From Stenogyne calaminthoides (Eukaryota; Streptophyta; Magnoliopsida; Lamiales; Lamiaceae): 64,000 bases of DNA. The stretch covers positions 40,899,394 to 40,963,393 of the forward strand of contig JBBCBC010000007.1 of the NCBI GenBank assembly GCA_037126765.1. Direction: 5' to 3'. The position numbers were made by a program, and so were the translations under genes. The notes beneath the pieces were generated by a model that saw only the letters and a list, made by a program, of their open reading frames with translations, was not told the DNA's origin and did not search any database. Positions 21,266 to 32,520 of this stretch are shown here, piece by piece (position 1 is the first letter of the stretch; every line of letters begins with the position of its first letter).

Positions 21266-21599
21266 TTTTAAAAGAGTTTCAAATTTTCAACTAATAAATA
21301 TACTAAAATATACATGGAAAACGTTTTTTTCACTATACTAAAATATTTTATTTCAAATTTTTTACACAAATATTTCCGATAAGATATACTAAAATGTTTT
21401 ATTTTAATTTTTTTACACAAATATTTCCGATAAGATTATCTACTACTTTTTTCAATATATTAACTCCCGATTTAGCAATAATTTTTGGCGAGAAAATTCA
21501 ACGGTTTCCAAATTTGGGGCGGTTTCTGCTTTTATATATGTATGTATATATAACAATTTGTCTGAAACCTATTTTTTCAAAAGCTCATAATTTATAAAC
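21266..21599. repeat. Intergenic DNA with shared repeat blocks
   Basis: The block near 21455-21520 (CCCGATTTAGCAATAATTTT) is the inverse of part of 12100-12165, and a second block matches 16385-16440. No gene seen. Confidence 0.5.
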
Positions 21600-21775
21600 C
21601 ATTTTAGGTTCAATTTTAGGAATAGTCCATTTATTCAATAAATCAAGATTTTCAGGAATATCATATTCCTGAGTCATACTGTTCTTAACAGTATCCTTTA
21701 ATCGGAACAAATTCGTTAGAATCAAGATGTATTGAATCATGAAACCATATAACTTATATATACCCTATTTCTCAT
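21600..21775 (-). pseudogene. Start of viral first ORF, truncated
   Basis: Beyond the primer site in the viral sense a short leader is followed by an ATG opening a reading frame of about 20 codons that ends in a stop, where recognisable viral sequence fades out. This marks the left edge of the insertion. Function cannot be assigned; in this family the first ORF often encodes a movement protein. Confidence 0.4.
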
Positions 21776-21788
21776 GGCTTTGATACCA
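21776..21788 (-). other. Viral Met-tRNA primer binding site
   Basis: TGGTATCAAAGCC on the minus strand matches the caulimovirid minus-strand priming site (consensus TGGTATCAGAGC) with one change. It lies downstream of the promoter and poly(A) signal in the viral sense, as in these circular genomes. Confidence 0.8.
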
Positions 21789-22225
21789 TATTTTTACAAG
21801 GATCGTGCAAAGATCTATATCAATAGTATCCTGTGGATCTTTTACAAACACAAATAGGAGATTACTGAGAAATTCCATAGTCCATGAGTTAACCTGAAAA
21901 AAGCTTTTACGCCCAGAAAACGCCTGCGTCTATTCATCGGCATAATGGCAACAAGGGCTAGCCCACATAGTTACCTCATGAATATCACTGGAAAGCTCAA
22001 ACCTACTGGTTAAACCAACTCTACCTTTGATATATCAAATTACAGATCATTATAGGAATATAATTCCAAATGCACATAATAGTAGAGTATATTTAAGTCA
22101 GGCCATGATTCAATACAAGTATTCTAGCCGTCCATAGAGGCGGCGATCATCAGAAATATAAATATAAAAATAAAATTAACAACAATTATACCTTAATGAG
22201 CCTTTACCATAAACAAACTTATAAA

Positions 22226-22235
22226 CAAATTTATT
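22226..22235 (-). terminator. Viral poly(A) signal
   Basis: AATAAATTTG on the minus strand, about 100 nt downstream of the TATA box. The right arm keeps the same signal at 31261-31270 on the plus strand. In caulimovirids it is read only at the end of the full-circle transcript. Confidence 0.6.
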
Positions 22236-22332
22236 ACAAGGCTACAAGGGTTGCACACAAGAAAGGGGTAGAGAGAGAAAAAGAGAGGGCGAGTCTAAAT
22301 TCAAGCGTGTCTCTCAAATGAAAAATCACACC

Positions 22333-22340
22333 TATTTATA
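22333..22340 (-). promoter_or_regulatory. Viral pregenomic RNA promoter TATA box, left arm
   Basis: TATAAATA within TTTCATCTATAAATAGG on the minus strand, downstream of the last ORF and upstream of the poly(A) signal and primer site. This is the position of the 35S-type promoter in caulimovirids. The matching box of the right arm is at 31167-31174. Confidence 0.7.
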
Positions 22341-22617
22341 GATGAAAATTTTACATGAAACCCTTGGATATCAAAACAAAAAATAAACAGTGCGGAAAAA
22401 CAAAACTGCAAAAGTCAAAAAAGTAAAAAGTATGAATAGTAATTCCTATTAAAAAAATAGTTCTTTGTCTGCTGTCGTAAGCAATGACAAAATTTGATTT
22501 TAATGGAATCTTATAGACACATCTTCTTTGAAATGTGCTAAGTCAAGATTTTCACTAAATCGCCAATAATGAAGCTTGCTTTCTTAAGAGTTTAAGAGAC
22601 TCCTTAAAATTAACAAA

Positions 22618-22926
22618 TTATTGGCGATGAGTTGGATATACATTCCTTCCTTGATTTCCTCTTAGTGAAGCTTCTAGCCATGGAATCCATACTTCCAAAA
22701 CTCCGATCCTTTTCTTAAGAATTTTAAGATAATTCTTATCATTAATAACATTATTCTCATGATCAATAAGAATTTGAGAAGGAACACTCCATATATTGTA
22801 GTGTAAATATCCTGTATCAGTCAGGAGATAATATAACCTGGAACGAATTATTCCATGCCGAATATCCCATCCTTCTGTTGTAAAGGATGTAAAGAAACAA
22901 TTTGAGGAAGATCCTTCCATTAGCAC
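22618..22926 (-). CDS. Viral terminal ORF, unidentified (102 aa)
   Basis: An open frame of 102 codons starting MLMEGSSSNC. Its ATG overlaps the end of the preceding ORF by a few bases, typical of compact viral gene order. A diverged copy in the right arm (about 30590-30900, plus) keeps the segments IWSVPSQILIDHENNVINDK and ASLRGNQGRNVYPTHRQ, so the product was conserved between copies. No domain was recognised. It may be the C-terminal part of a larger ORF or a separate small protein. It is probably not expressed now. Confidence 0.5.
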   Translation of the reverse strand: MLMEGSSSNCFFTSFTTEGWDIRHGIIRSRLYYLLTDTGYLHYNIWSVPSQILIDHENNVINDKNYLKILKKRIGVLEVWIPWLEASLRGNQGRNVYPTHRQ

Positions 22927-24252
22927 TTCCTTTCTTTAAGTTTCTCTTTAAGAGAATTTCTCAAAAGATCAAAACTTTCTTGAAGAGAAAAGTCTTGATA
23001 GTCTTCATTTGGGTCCTTAGCATCTTGTAAATCAGAACCAGAAATCATCGAGACATCTGATTTTGAATCAGAAAAATCAATATCATTGAATAAATCTTTT
23101 TTAATATGATCCATATAAAGATCCATAATTTTTTCCTTGGGAAATAAACCAACATATTTTTTAGAATATTCAGAAAATGAAGAAAGACTATTTGAAGTCT
23201 TTTCACCAGAAGACTTTTTATATTCTTCAATTTTGGATTTAATCCTATTAATATTTTTCTGCAAAGGTGACTCATGGGAGCCAGGGGTAATAACATTCAA
23301 GTTATTCCAAAATCTCGTAGTATGGATTCTCCATAGACTTGGTATTCCATCTTCAGTATAACTGAATTCTGGTCTCCATTTCCAGACCCATGGGATTCCG
23401 GAATCAACAAAAACATACAAATAGTTTTACTACTTGTATTATGAGTTTTTAAGGAAGAAAAATTTATAGAATATTCTTCCAATAGAGATTTAATCTCTTC
23501 AGGCAAAATATCTGCCATAGTACCAAAATTTCTCCACCAGGAGAAAAGCCAATTAGGAATTTGATTCCTACTTATATTATCACAAATTTTTATCAGCCAA
23601 GTGTGAGAATGCTTAGCATTCTGATAAAATAAAGTTTAATAAAACTTTGTAAATAATCCCAATAATTGTATTGGTAAGTTGTTTTATTGACTTCATTAGT
23701 CAAGCTTCTCTCAGTAAAAGGAGAAATACCCCATTCTTGGATGGAGATGATCTTTTTAATGATAAATTTAGAGTAATTTATCACTTTACTCTTAGGAGGA
23801 AAATGTTGAATATCAACGCTTCCAATGCTGATGAGGATATTTTCATAAAATCCTCTAGACTTGTAAGTTTCCACATTTCAACTATTAGTTGGAAAATACT
23901 TATCCATAAGAATCCATGGGGACTCTTGGAATTTTTCATCATCATCTTCGATGACAAGAATCAATTCTCTCTTGGGAGAATCAAAGAATTTGTATTCTTT
24001 CTGAGCAACTGAAGAGTATGACTCCTCATCATCAGGTTTTGAAGGATTGTCCTGAACCTGAATATTCCTGCTTCGTTGTTTGAGGAATTCTTGAAATTCC
24101 TTATCAAAATTTTCTCCTTTTGAAGAAGAACCAATACCAGAAATGTTCTGGTTGTAAAGGGATTTCTTCCCTTGTTGCAATATAGGAGATCCTCTGCCTC
24201 CTTTTCCTCTATAAGAGGAATAACTTCTTCCCGATTGGCTCATAACTGTCAT
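22920..24252 (-). pseudogene. Viral ORF downstream of pol, broken
   Basis: It starts at an ATG (24252) that overlaps the stop of the pol frame in an ATGA arrangement, a translational-coupling layout known in this virus family. The N-terminus is Ser/Gly/Arg-rich (SYSSYRGKGGRGSP). A stop at 23878 and a frame change near 23600 split the rest. The middle piece contains NYWDYLQSFIKLY and, in the next frame, a Trp-rich PNWLFSWWRNFG block; the last piece (23420-22920) ends in a charged tail. Position suggests the translational transactivator or inclusion-body protein, but sequence alone does not prove it. Confidence 0.6.
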
Positions 24253-25772
24253 GAAGAAATAAATTTACGAGTTAAGAAATCTGGGAGATGATTATCTTTC
24301 CCTTGCTTATAAACAATATCAAAATCAAAATAAGCAAGATGAGATTGCCATCGGGTAAATATTTGTTTAGAAACATTATGTTCAAAATCTTTGAAGAGCA
24401 TAAAAGTAGCAGTCATGCAATCAGTTTTAATAATAAATTTCTAATTATATAAATCATCCTGAAATTTAAGAACACATTTGACAATAGCAAGAATTTCTTT
24501 AGCAGTGGCAGAATAATTCATCTGACTTTTATTCCATTTACCTGAATAAAATCTAATAATATAATCATTTTTATTAGCAGGATTAATTTGTTTTAAAATA
24601 CCTCCATACCCCAAATCTGAGGCATCAGTTTCAACAATTTTTTCCCAAGAGGGATTAGCCAACATAAGACAAGGAATATTTTTAACCTTTTCTTTTATCC
24701 TGATAACAGCCTTAGTATGATCATCATTCCAAGGAGAATGGTTCTTTTTAAGTCTATCATATAAGATAGCAGAATCTTCAGCAAGATTCTTAATATAAGA
24801 AGACACATAATTAAGACTTCCTAAGAATCTCTGTAACTCAGTTTTATCAGTTATAACATCAGGGAATTTATTACCAAATTCAATACTTCTTTGAATTGGA
24901 ATAATATTACCTTTATCAATAATATGACTAAGAAATTTTACTTTAGTCTGAAATAAAATCATTTTAGGTTTTTAAATGACAAGACCATTTTTAATGACCA
25001 AATTTTTAAACATATCAAGATGTTTAAAATGTATTTCAATATCTTTAGAAAATACAAGGATGTCATCAATATAAACAATAATAAAATCACTATAAGGATT
25101 AAAAATGTCATTCATAATTTGTTGAAATTCTGACGGAGCATTTTTAAGCCCAAAAGGCATAACAGTCCATTCATAATGACCAAATGGAACATTAAAGACA
25201 GTTTTATACCTATCAGGTTGATTAATCTGAATTTGCCAAAATCCTGATTTTAAATCAAATTTAGAGAAAATAAGAGCATTGACTAATCTGTCAAAAAGAT
25301 CTTTTTTTATTAGGAATAGGATGCCTAATCCATTTAAAAAACTTATTTGAGGTTTGTAATTAATAACTAAACGAGGAACTCCGCGTTCCTGCTCAGAATG
25401 TTTATTAACATAGAAAGCAGTACAAGACCAAGGAGATTTAGAAGGAGTTATAAGCTTCTTTTGTAATAAGGAAGATATTTCCTTTTTACATAACTCTAAG
25501 TATTCAGAGTTCATTTGACAAGGTCTAGATTTAGTCGAAATTTTATTCTCTTTAAAATCTTTTTCATAAGGAAGAGAAACTATATGTTTCTTTCTATCCC
25601 AAAAAGCATTAGGAAAATCATTACAAATTTCAATAGAGAATTTATTTATTAAAAATTTTATTTTATCCTGTAGTTTAGGATTATTTAATCTATCAATTAT
25701 AGTAATAGAATTAAGCTCATCTTTAAGAAAATTGATTTGACATTTTTTATTATTAATTTGAACTTGAATCAA
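24249..25772 (-). pseudogene. Viral reverse transcriptase-RNase H, broken by in-frame stops
   Basis: The RT palm is clear: SPWSCTAFYVNK, RLVINYKP, FSKFDLKSGFWQIQI, VMPFGLKNAPSEFQ and the catalytic YIDD box with DILVFSKD. RNase H follows with TDASDLGYGG and the conserved ATAKEILAI segment. An in-frame TAA at 24974-24972 lies between RT and RNase H, and a second in-frame stop (TAG, 24438-24436) falls inside RNase H; beyond it the frame stays open to a TGA at 24251-24249. The product copied pregenomic RNA to DNA. Protease and the upstream linker are not recognisable beyond 25.77 kb. The RT most resembles caulimovirid rather than Ty3/gypsy enzymes, from motif recognition only. Confidence 0.88.
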
Positions 25773-28320
25773 ATTAAGAACCTATGAATAGGTTTAGTGA
25801 TAAACTTAAAAAGTAATAGGTTTACCATTATAAGTACACATAATACCTTTTTTCACCAACAAAGGTAAGAGGATATATTTTTTTAAATAGAAAAGGAAGA
25901 CCAATAATCATTTGACTAGTGATGTCTTTGGTTTTAGTCAATAAGAAAATTAATTTAAGATCATTAGGAATACAACAACCATCAACACAAACATAAGCAT
26001 TTTTAAACTTATAATTAATCTTTAAAGATCCTCCACTTTTAAAAAATGAGAAAAAAAAATTAGTGAATGAGTAGTTTTTTCAAAAAAATTTAGTAGGAAT
26101 TATTCTAAGTTTCATCTTCAATTTTTCTTTACCTTTCTCCATAAATCAAATCTTAAATCGGAATACCACTATCAATCATACTAAATCAATAAAATATTTC
26201 TTATAAGAATTATTTATAAGAAGAAAAATCTTAGTATACCATTTAAAGAATTTTGATATAATCATATTAATGGTAGATAAATGATTTTTTCTCAATATTA
26301 AAATTTTCATCAATATCCAAAAATTAAAATATTGTGAAAATAGTTATTATAATCCCAAGATTTTGCTAGTTTCACAATCTTTTATAATTTTTTCTTTACC
26401 TTTCTCCATAAAAGAAATCTTGTCCTTTTATAAATTAAAATAATGACCACTCTAAAAAAGATTTAATCATATCTCATCTTTTTTTTATTATTATTTTTTT
26501 TTTTACAGAACCTTTGAAGAATCTTCACAAATCGTTTTGAGATTATTAATCTCATGGACTAAATCATTTATAGTTACATGATTATTTTTTATTTTATATT
26601 TTTTAAAAAAAGAAGTCTTTCCAATTCACCCGTATTATAATAATTACTATCAATCTTTTTAGAAAGACTAGTTTTATTATTGTCTTCATTCTTAAAAAAT
26701 ATCTTTTATACCATCTAAAATCATGAAATTATTCAATGATTTTATCTCTTAAACTAGAATCTTTAATATGTTCAAGAAATTCAAAAATATTATTATTAGT
26801 TAAGACACTAATATTCATATCTTGAAATTGACTCATAAGTTTATAAAACTCATTATCAATATTATTAGCATTATCGATTATTCAATTGATACAATTAAAA
26901 AGGTTTTCCAAGTATACAATCATTGCATTTTTCTTTATCGATTTAATAGAATTATCATCATCATCATCGGCTAAAGAGGATTCATTGAAAAACGAATCAT
27001 CATTATAAGACTTTTTGGCTCGAGATTCAAGGATTATCAATATTAGGACTCATTTGTTTTAATAATAACATTATTATCTTAAAAATATTTTGAGTTTCTT
27101 TTTATAACTCTTCATTAATATCAAGATTTTTTAATCTTGTCCTTTGATATGAATCAATGATATCGATTAGCATAATGACCATTACAAAAATTATTTTTGC
27201 TCAATCATCGATTAACTCCTATTATATTTTTTACAAATAATTGTATCATATCTTCTCTTTTTAAAAGATTTTCTTTTACTTTTATTATTATCATAATCTT
27301 TTTCTTTTTTTTTTAGAAGAATTATGTTTTTTAAAGTTTTTTATAATTAGATTTATGTTTCAAATCTCTTTTATTAGTTTTAGACAAACTATTTTTAGAA
27401 TTAGGATTATCTAATCCAAATTGATCACATAATTGACCTAATTGTTTTTTTCTTTTTCGTAAGATTATCTTTTTTAGGATTTTTTATTTGATTTTTTAAT
27501 TTTAGTTCATTACAAAAGACATTTGATTTTATTCCTTCAATATTATTCTCTTAACACAAACAATAATGATTTGACCAAAAGTATAAGACCTATAATGGAT
27601 CGAATCGAGGAATCCTTTCTAGGTTTTCTTAACTCTTTACTGACAAAATAAATTAGGGCGACCATCAACAAATTTATTCTTCCAAATATCCTGATTACAA
27701 TCGGGGATCTCATAAATATGAGACAAAGAAAGTATCTTTATACCTCTAAAATCGATAAAGGAGTTTTACACCTCATATTTAAAAAACAAGATTTCTAGTA
27801 TTTTCATATTTATTGGTATATTGACCCGGTAAAATGATCCAAAATAGTAAGAATCAAAGAATAAACCGCATTGGTTTTTAGTCTCTCCGTTTCAATTTTA
27901 ATAGAATTAAAAATTTTCATTCTATTTTGGGGAGTCAAATAATTATCCCACCAACCTTTAAGTTGACCAATAAAAACCCGAAACTTTTTTCATAATAAGC
28001 ATGCGAATGGAATATTGACTAATATCATTATTACCACAAGTTTGACAATAATCTCTATTTGTGTAACTCGATATTAAGATCCATCAACTATACATAAGCA
28101 TGCGATGACATTGAGTGAAAATATGATTATCACTTCCACCATCAATATTCCATTCATAAATACCTTTTCCAATAATAAAATTATTGAAAAAAAAATTATG
28201 TTCTTCATTAAGAACATCCATAGGAAGAATTGGTCTCTTATAATAACAAGTAGACTTATGGTAGGTCTATCGGTCCATTTCATTTTATTAATACTATCTT
28301 TGTATTACTAGGACTACCAT
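25773..28320 (-). pseudogene. Decayed viral coat-protein-like region
   Basis: No ORF longer than about 70 codons survives, but minus-strand fragments fit a caulimovirid capsid. A lysine-rich stretch lies near 27240-27480, followed by a degraded zinc-knuckle-like piece near 27170-27210 (FCNGHYAN). A fragment near 28105-28255 includes IYEWNIDGGSDNHIFTQCH. Acidic runs near 26950-27010 are also in keeping. The identification is tentative and the borders are approximate. Confidence 0.45.
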
Positions 28321-29790
28321 TATTGGGTTGAATAGCATGATCATCATTAAAATCATCATCTAAAATGAAATATTAAGATAAAATATTAAAAAAGAGAAGA
28401 TATTACTAAATTTATCATTAATAATCTTCTACAAGGTCGAGAAATAGAAGATTATTTTAAAATCTTTTTATCTCAATAGGAGATTGAATAAAAGAAAAAA
28501 TCAATGATTTAATAATAACATTATTATTATTATCAATATTTTAATGATTTATTTTGAGAATCTATTTTAGAGATAATTTTATCAACTTTATCATGTAAAA
28601 AATAATTTATTCTCGATAATAAGAGACAATAATAAAACTAGTCTTTCTAAAAAGATTGAGATAAAAATATGATTACAAAAAATTATTTTGCTCAATCATC
28701 GAAGATTAACATGTTTAAATTTTAGATAATTTGTAAGACATCATTTTCAATGATTCTTATAAGAAAGATTTTTATTGCTATGATTGATAGAGAATGGAAA
28801 GAGAATGGAAGAAAATTAAATATCCTCTCTCCTTTTCAATTTGAAAAATTTAACATGAGAGTTTAGTAAAAAAACTAGATTTTTCAGTACACCACCGAAA
28901 TTATTTTATAATCTCTTTCTATAAGTTATAATCAATATAAAAGTTTTAATAAACCAAGGAACATAATAAGTAATTTCATTATGCTTTTTTCTATAGAATT
29001 TATAAAAAAGCTATCAATAAAATGTAATCTAAATCATCTTTTGAGAATGATTTAAAATACCAAAAAATTCTAAACTTATCCCATTTAGGATTATTAAACT
29101 CATCATTAATATGAGCTCTAGTAGAAAAGAACCTTTAGAAAAATCTAAAAAGTTTGTAAAATCCATAAAATTATATTTTAAAGTTACAATCCGAAATTGT
29201 TTTTCCTCGCTTAGGATCAAATCCATCTTTATGGATAATATTGTTTTCATTAATAATAATTTTCTCATTGTTTTTATTATTGTTTATTATTATTTTAAAC
29301 ATCCCTTGAATTTTTACAATAAAAATTTTTCTATAAATTCTTCTAAATAATTATGAGTTTTTATATTAAGAAAGCTCTAGATTCAAAAATGGTAATTCTA
29401 CATCATAATCCGAAAGGAGATATAAAAGAATGATTAGACATTGATCTTGAATAAATTCTCTGGGAAAAAAATTGTTAAAACTTAGTCGAATGTCTTCTTT
29501 GATTATTTTGAAAACCAATATTAATAAAAGAAAACCATCATTACTTTGAATAATATGTTTAAAATCACTAAAAGACAATTATTTATAATAGGATTTTTAG
29601 GAACATATTGTTCTATAATCGATTTTAGGAAAAATAATTTCTTCCCATTTAATAGATTCTTAACAAATGTTTGCCGATAGTAATATTTGATTTACAAAAT
29701 TACTTTCTATAAGAATAGTCTCATTATTATCTTTCTCAATTCTTTTACACATAGGATTGAGTGTAAATAAAAACATTTTCCTCCTTATAA
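28321..29790. pseudogene. Further decayed viral-type sequence, rearranged
   Basis: The AT content and codon style match the flanking viral remnant. A block near 28672-28710 resembles 27183-27215 in the same orientation, suggesting a duplicated or second copy of the capsid region. Short minus-strand ORFs (29029-29268, 29366-29578) have no recognisable domain. The switch from minus- to plus-oriented viral sequence lies between here and about 29.9 kb. Confidence 0.4.
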
Positions 29791-29859
29791 TAAATCGATA
29801 AACGATATACACATAACCTCCTATGTACGGTATGTAATTATAACCATGAGTTTTAACAT

Positions 29860-30970
29860 TTAATGTTAAAGCTTTTATGAAAATATCCTCATTTACATAT
29901 TTTATAAATTACTCTAAATTTATCATTTTATATAAATTAGGATATGCATCAAAATAATTGAGATTATTTACAAAGGTCTAATTTTTGATAAAATTATAAA
30001 GTAGGAATCAAATTCCTAATTGATTTTTTAAGGGAAATTTGGTACTATGGCTCGAAGAGATTAAATCTCTATCAAATATTTCTTCTATAAATTTTTTCCC
30101 AAAACTCATAAATACAAGTAGTAAAACTATTTGTATGTTTTTGTTTTCCTAATCCCATTAATGCGAAATGGAACCGAATTGATTATCTTGTAAGTAAATG
30201 GAGAATCCATACTTCTGAGATTTTGGAATAACTTGAATGTTATTACCCTTTGGCTCCCATAGTCATTTTATTAATAGGATTAAATCCAAAATTGAAGAAT
30301 ATAAAAAAGTTTAATGAAAAAACTTCAAATAGTCTTTTCTTCATTTTCAATATTCTAAAAAATATGTTGGTTTATTTCCCAAGGAAAAATTATGGATCTT
30401 TATATGGATCATATTAAAAAGATTTATTCAATGATATTGATTTTTCTAATTCAAAAACGATGTTCGATGATTTAAGGTTCGATTTACAAGAGAATGAAGA
30501 AGACTATCAAGACTTTTCTCTTCAAGAAAGTTTTGATCTTTTAAGAAATTCTCTTAAAGAGAAACTTGAAGAAAGGAAGATCTAATGGAAGGATCTTCCT
30601 CAAATTGTTTCTTTACATCCTTTACAACAGAAGAATGGGATATTCGGCATGGAATAATTCGTTCAAGGTTATATTATCTCCCCGATCGATAGGATGTTTA
30701 CACTTTACAATATATGGAGTGTTCCTTCTCAAATTCTTATTGATCATGAGAATAATGTTATTAATGATAAGAATTATCTTAAAATTCTTAAAACAAGGAT
30801 CGTAGTTTTGGAAGTATGGATTTCATGGCTAGAAGCTTCACTAAGAGGAAATCAAGGAAGGAATGTATATCCAACTCATCGCCAAGAATTGGTTAATTTT
30901 AAGGAGTCTCTTAAACTCTTAAGAAAGCAAGCTTCATTATTGATCCATTTAGTGAAAATCTTGACTTAGC
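29860..30970 (+). pseudogene. Right inverted arm: copies of the two downstream viral ORFs
   Basis: In plus orientation this repeats the left-arm segment 22618-23870, with many small deletions. Shared blocks include CAAATTCCTAATTG near 30010, AGATTAAATCTCTAT near 30057, and the ORF segment at 30694-30969 starting MFTLYNIWSV. It carries more stops and frame changes than the left arm. The longest open piece is 91 codons. Confidence 0.7.
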
Positions 30971-31166
30971 ACATTTCAAAGAAGATGTGTCTATAGTATC
31001 CGACAAAATCAAATTTTGTCATTGCTTACTTTGACAATGAAAAAAGAAAAGAACTAAATAGAATTACTATTCATACTTTTTACTTTTTTGACTTTTGAGG
31101 TTTTGTTTTTCCGCACTGTTTATTTTTTGTTTTGATATCCGGGGTTTCATGTCCGGCTCTTTCATC

Positions 31167-31174
31167 TATAAATA
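31167..31174 (+). promoter_or_regulatory. Viral promoter TATA box, right arm
   Basis: TATAAATA in CATCTATAAATAAGTGTG, the plus-strand counterpart of 22333-22340. The downstream leader continues to 31707/31708 and stops where the primer site would start. Confidence 0.65.
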
Positions 31175-31708
31175 AGTGTGATTTTTCATTTGAGAGACAC
31201 GCTTGAGTTTAGACTCGCCTTCCTTTCTCTTTCCCTTTCTTCCAACCCTTGTAGCCTTATAATAAATTTGTTTATAAGTTTGTTTATGGTAAAGGCTCAT
31301 TAAGGTATAATTGTTGTTAATTTTGTTTTTATATTTATATTTCTGATGATCGCCGCCTCTTTGGACTGCTAGAATACTTGTATTGAATCATGACCTGACT
31401 TAAATATACTCCACTATCATGTGCATTTGGAATTATATTCCTATAATGATCTGTAATTTGATATATCAAAGGTAGAGTTGGTTTAACCAGTAGGTTTGAG
31501 CTTTCCAGTGATATTCATGAGTTAACTATGTGGGCTAGCCCTTGTTGCCATTATGCCGATGAATAGGCGCAGGAGTTTTCTGGGCGTAAAAGCTTTTGTC
31601 AGGTTAACTCATGGACTATGAAATTTCTCAGTAATCTCCTATTTGTGTTTGTAAAAGATCCATATGATACTATTGATATAGATCTTTGCACGATCCTTGT
31701 AAAAATAT

Positions 31709-32085
31709 ATATAGATTAACAAAACGTGAATATATAATTATGTATTTTTCATTTTATAATGGTGTATTTATATTACATCATAATATATTTTAATTATTCT
31801 AGATTTAACTTTATATTAGATTTTTTTTTTTTATGTAGGTTTGTTAATGGCTCGTTTAGCCCGAGCACATCAAGGATAAGGTTAGTATTTTAATGGCTCG
31901 TACATATTTCATAATAGAAACAAATTTCAACGAAGATTACTCTTTAAAAATATTAAATTTTAGAAGGATAAATAATTTGATAGGAGTCAAATTGCATATT
32001 GAAAAACCAATATTTGAGAATAAACAATAAAATAAATAATTTTTAATTTATAAATTAATTCTTAAGCTAAGAAATAAAATAATGG
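31709..32085. other. AT-rich DNA after the viral insertion
   Basis: No gene or element end is recognised beyond the junction with the viral arm at 31708. Confidence 0.5.
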
Positions 32086-32087
32086 CA

Positions 32088-32520
32088 AAATGCATCTTTA
32101 GGTCCCTAAATTATTACTTTTTGTTTCGAAAGATTCCTAAATTATTATTTTGTTTTAAGAAAAAGGTCCCTAAATTATTTTTTTGTTTAGTGAAGTCCCT
32201 AAACTATTGATTTTTGTTTCAAGTAGTCCTTCTTGATGAAAATTTTCAAATAATCTAACGGAATCATTAAGTAAAATAATGATCAATATTGACAATTTTG
32301 AGAATGATGATGTGCGTATTTAGTTAACGGTTCTGTTAGGTGATTAAAAAAAATAGCCAGTAGGGACGTGAAATAAAAATCAATAGTTTAGAGACTTCAT
32401 TAAACAAAAAAATAGTTTAAAGAACTTTCGAAATAAAAATTACTGTAATAGTTTAGGGGTTTCTTAAAAAAAAATAGTTTAAGGACCTTTCGAAACAAAA
32501 AATAATAATTTAGTTGCAGT
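32088..32520. mobile_element. Palindromic TIR element built of GTCCCTAAATTATT units
   Basis: The left arm (about 32098-32230) and right arm (about 32365-32515) are inverted copies, each made of repeated units of about 35 bp (GGTCCCTAAATTATT then TTTTTGTTTCGAAA). The centre contains a stretch with ATCTAACGGAATCATTAAGT. No ORF. TIRs with internal subrepeats suggest a Mutator-like MITE, but the TSD was not identified. Confidence 0.6.

Larger units (their letters stand above)
21600..31708 (-). mobile_element. Endogenous pararetrovirus (Caulimoviridae-like), rearranged
   Basis: A decayed integrated plant DNA-virus sequence. In minus orientation it shows coat-protein-like remnants, reverse transcriptase and RNase H, two downstream ORFs, a TATA promoter, a poly(A) signal, a Met-tRNA primer site and the start of the next genome round. 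No integrase and no LTRs are seen, which argues against an LTR retrotransposon. From about 29.8 kb the promoter-proximal third is repeated in plus orientation up to 31708, making inverted arms. Stop codons and frameshifts are everywhere, so no complete virus is encoded. The genus is not determined. Confidence 0.85.

Noticed and set aside
21600..31708. Ty3/gypsy LTR retrotransposon
   Set aside because: No LTRs, no integrase and no polypurine-LTR junction; promoter, poly(A) signal and primer site are arranged as in a circular pararetrovirus.
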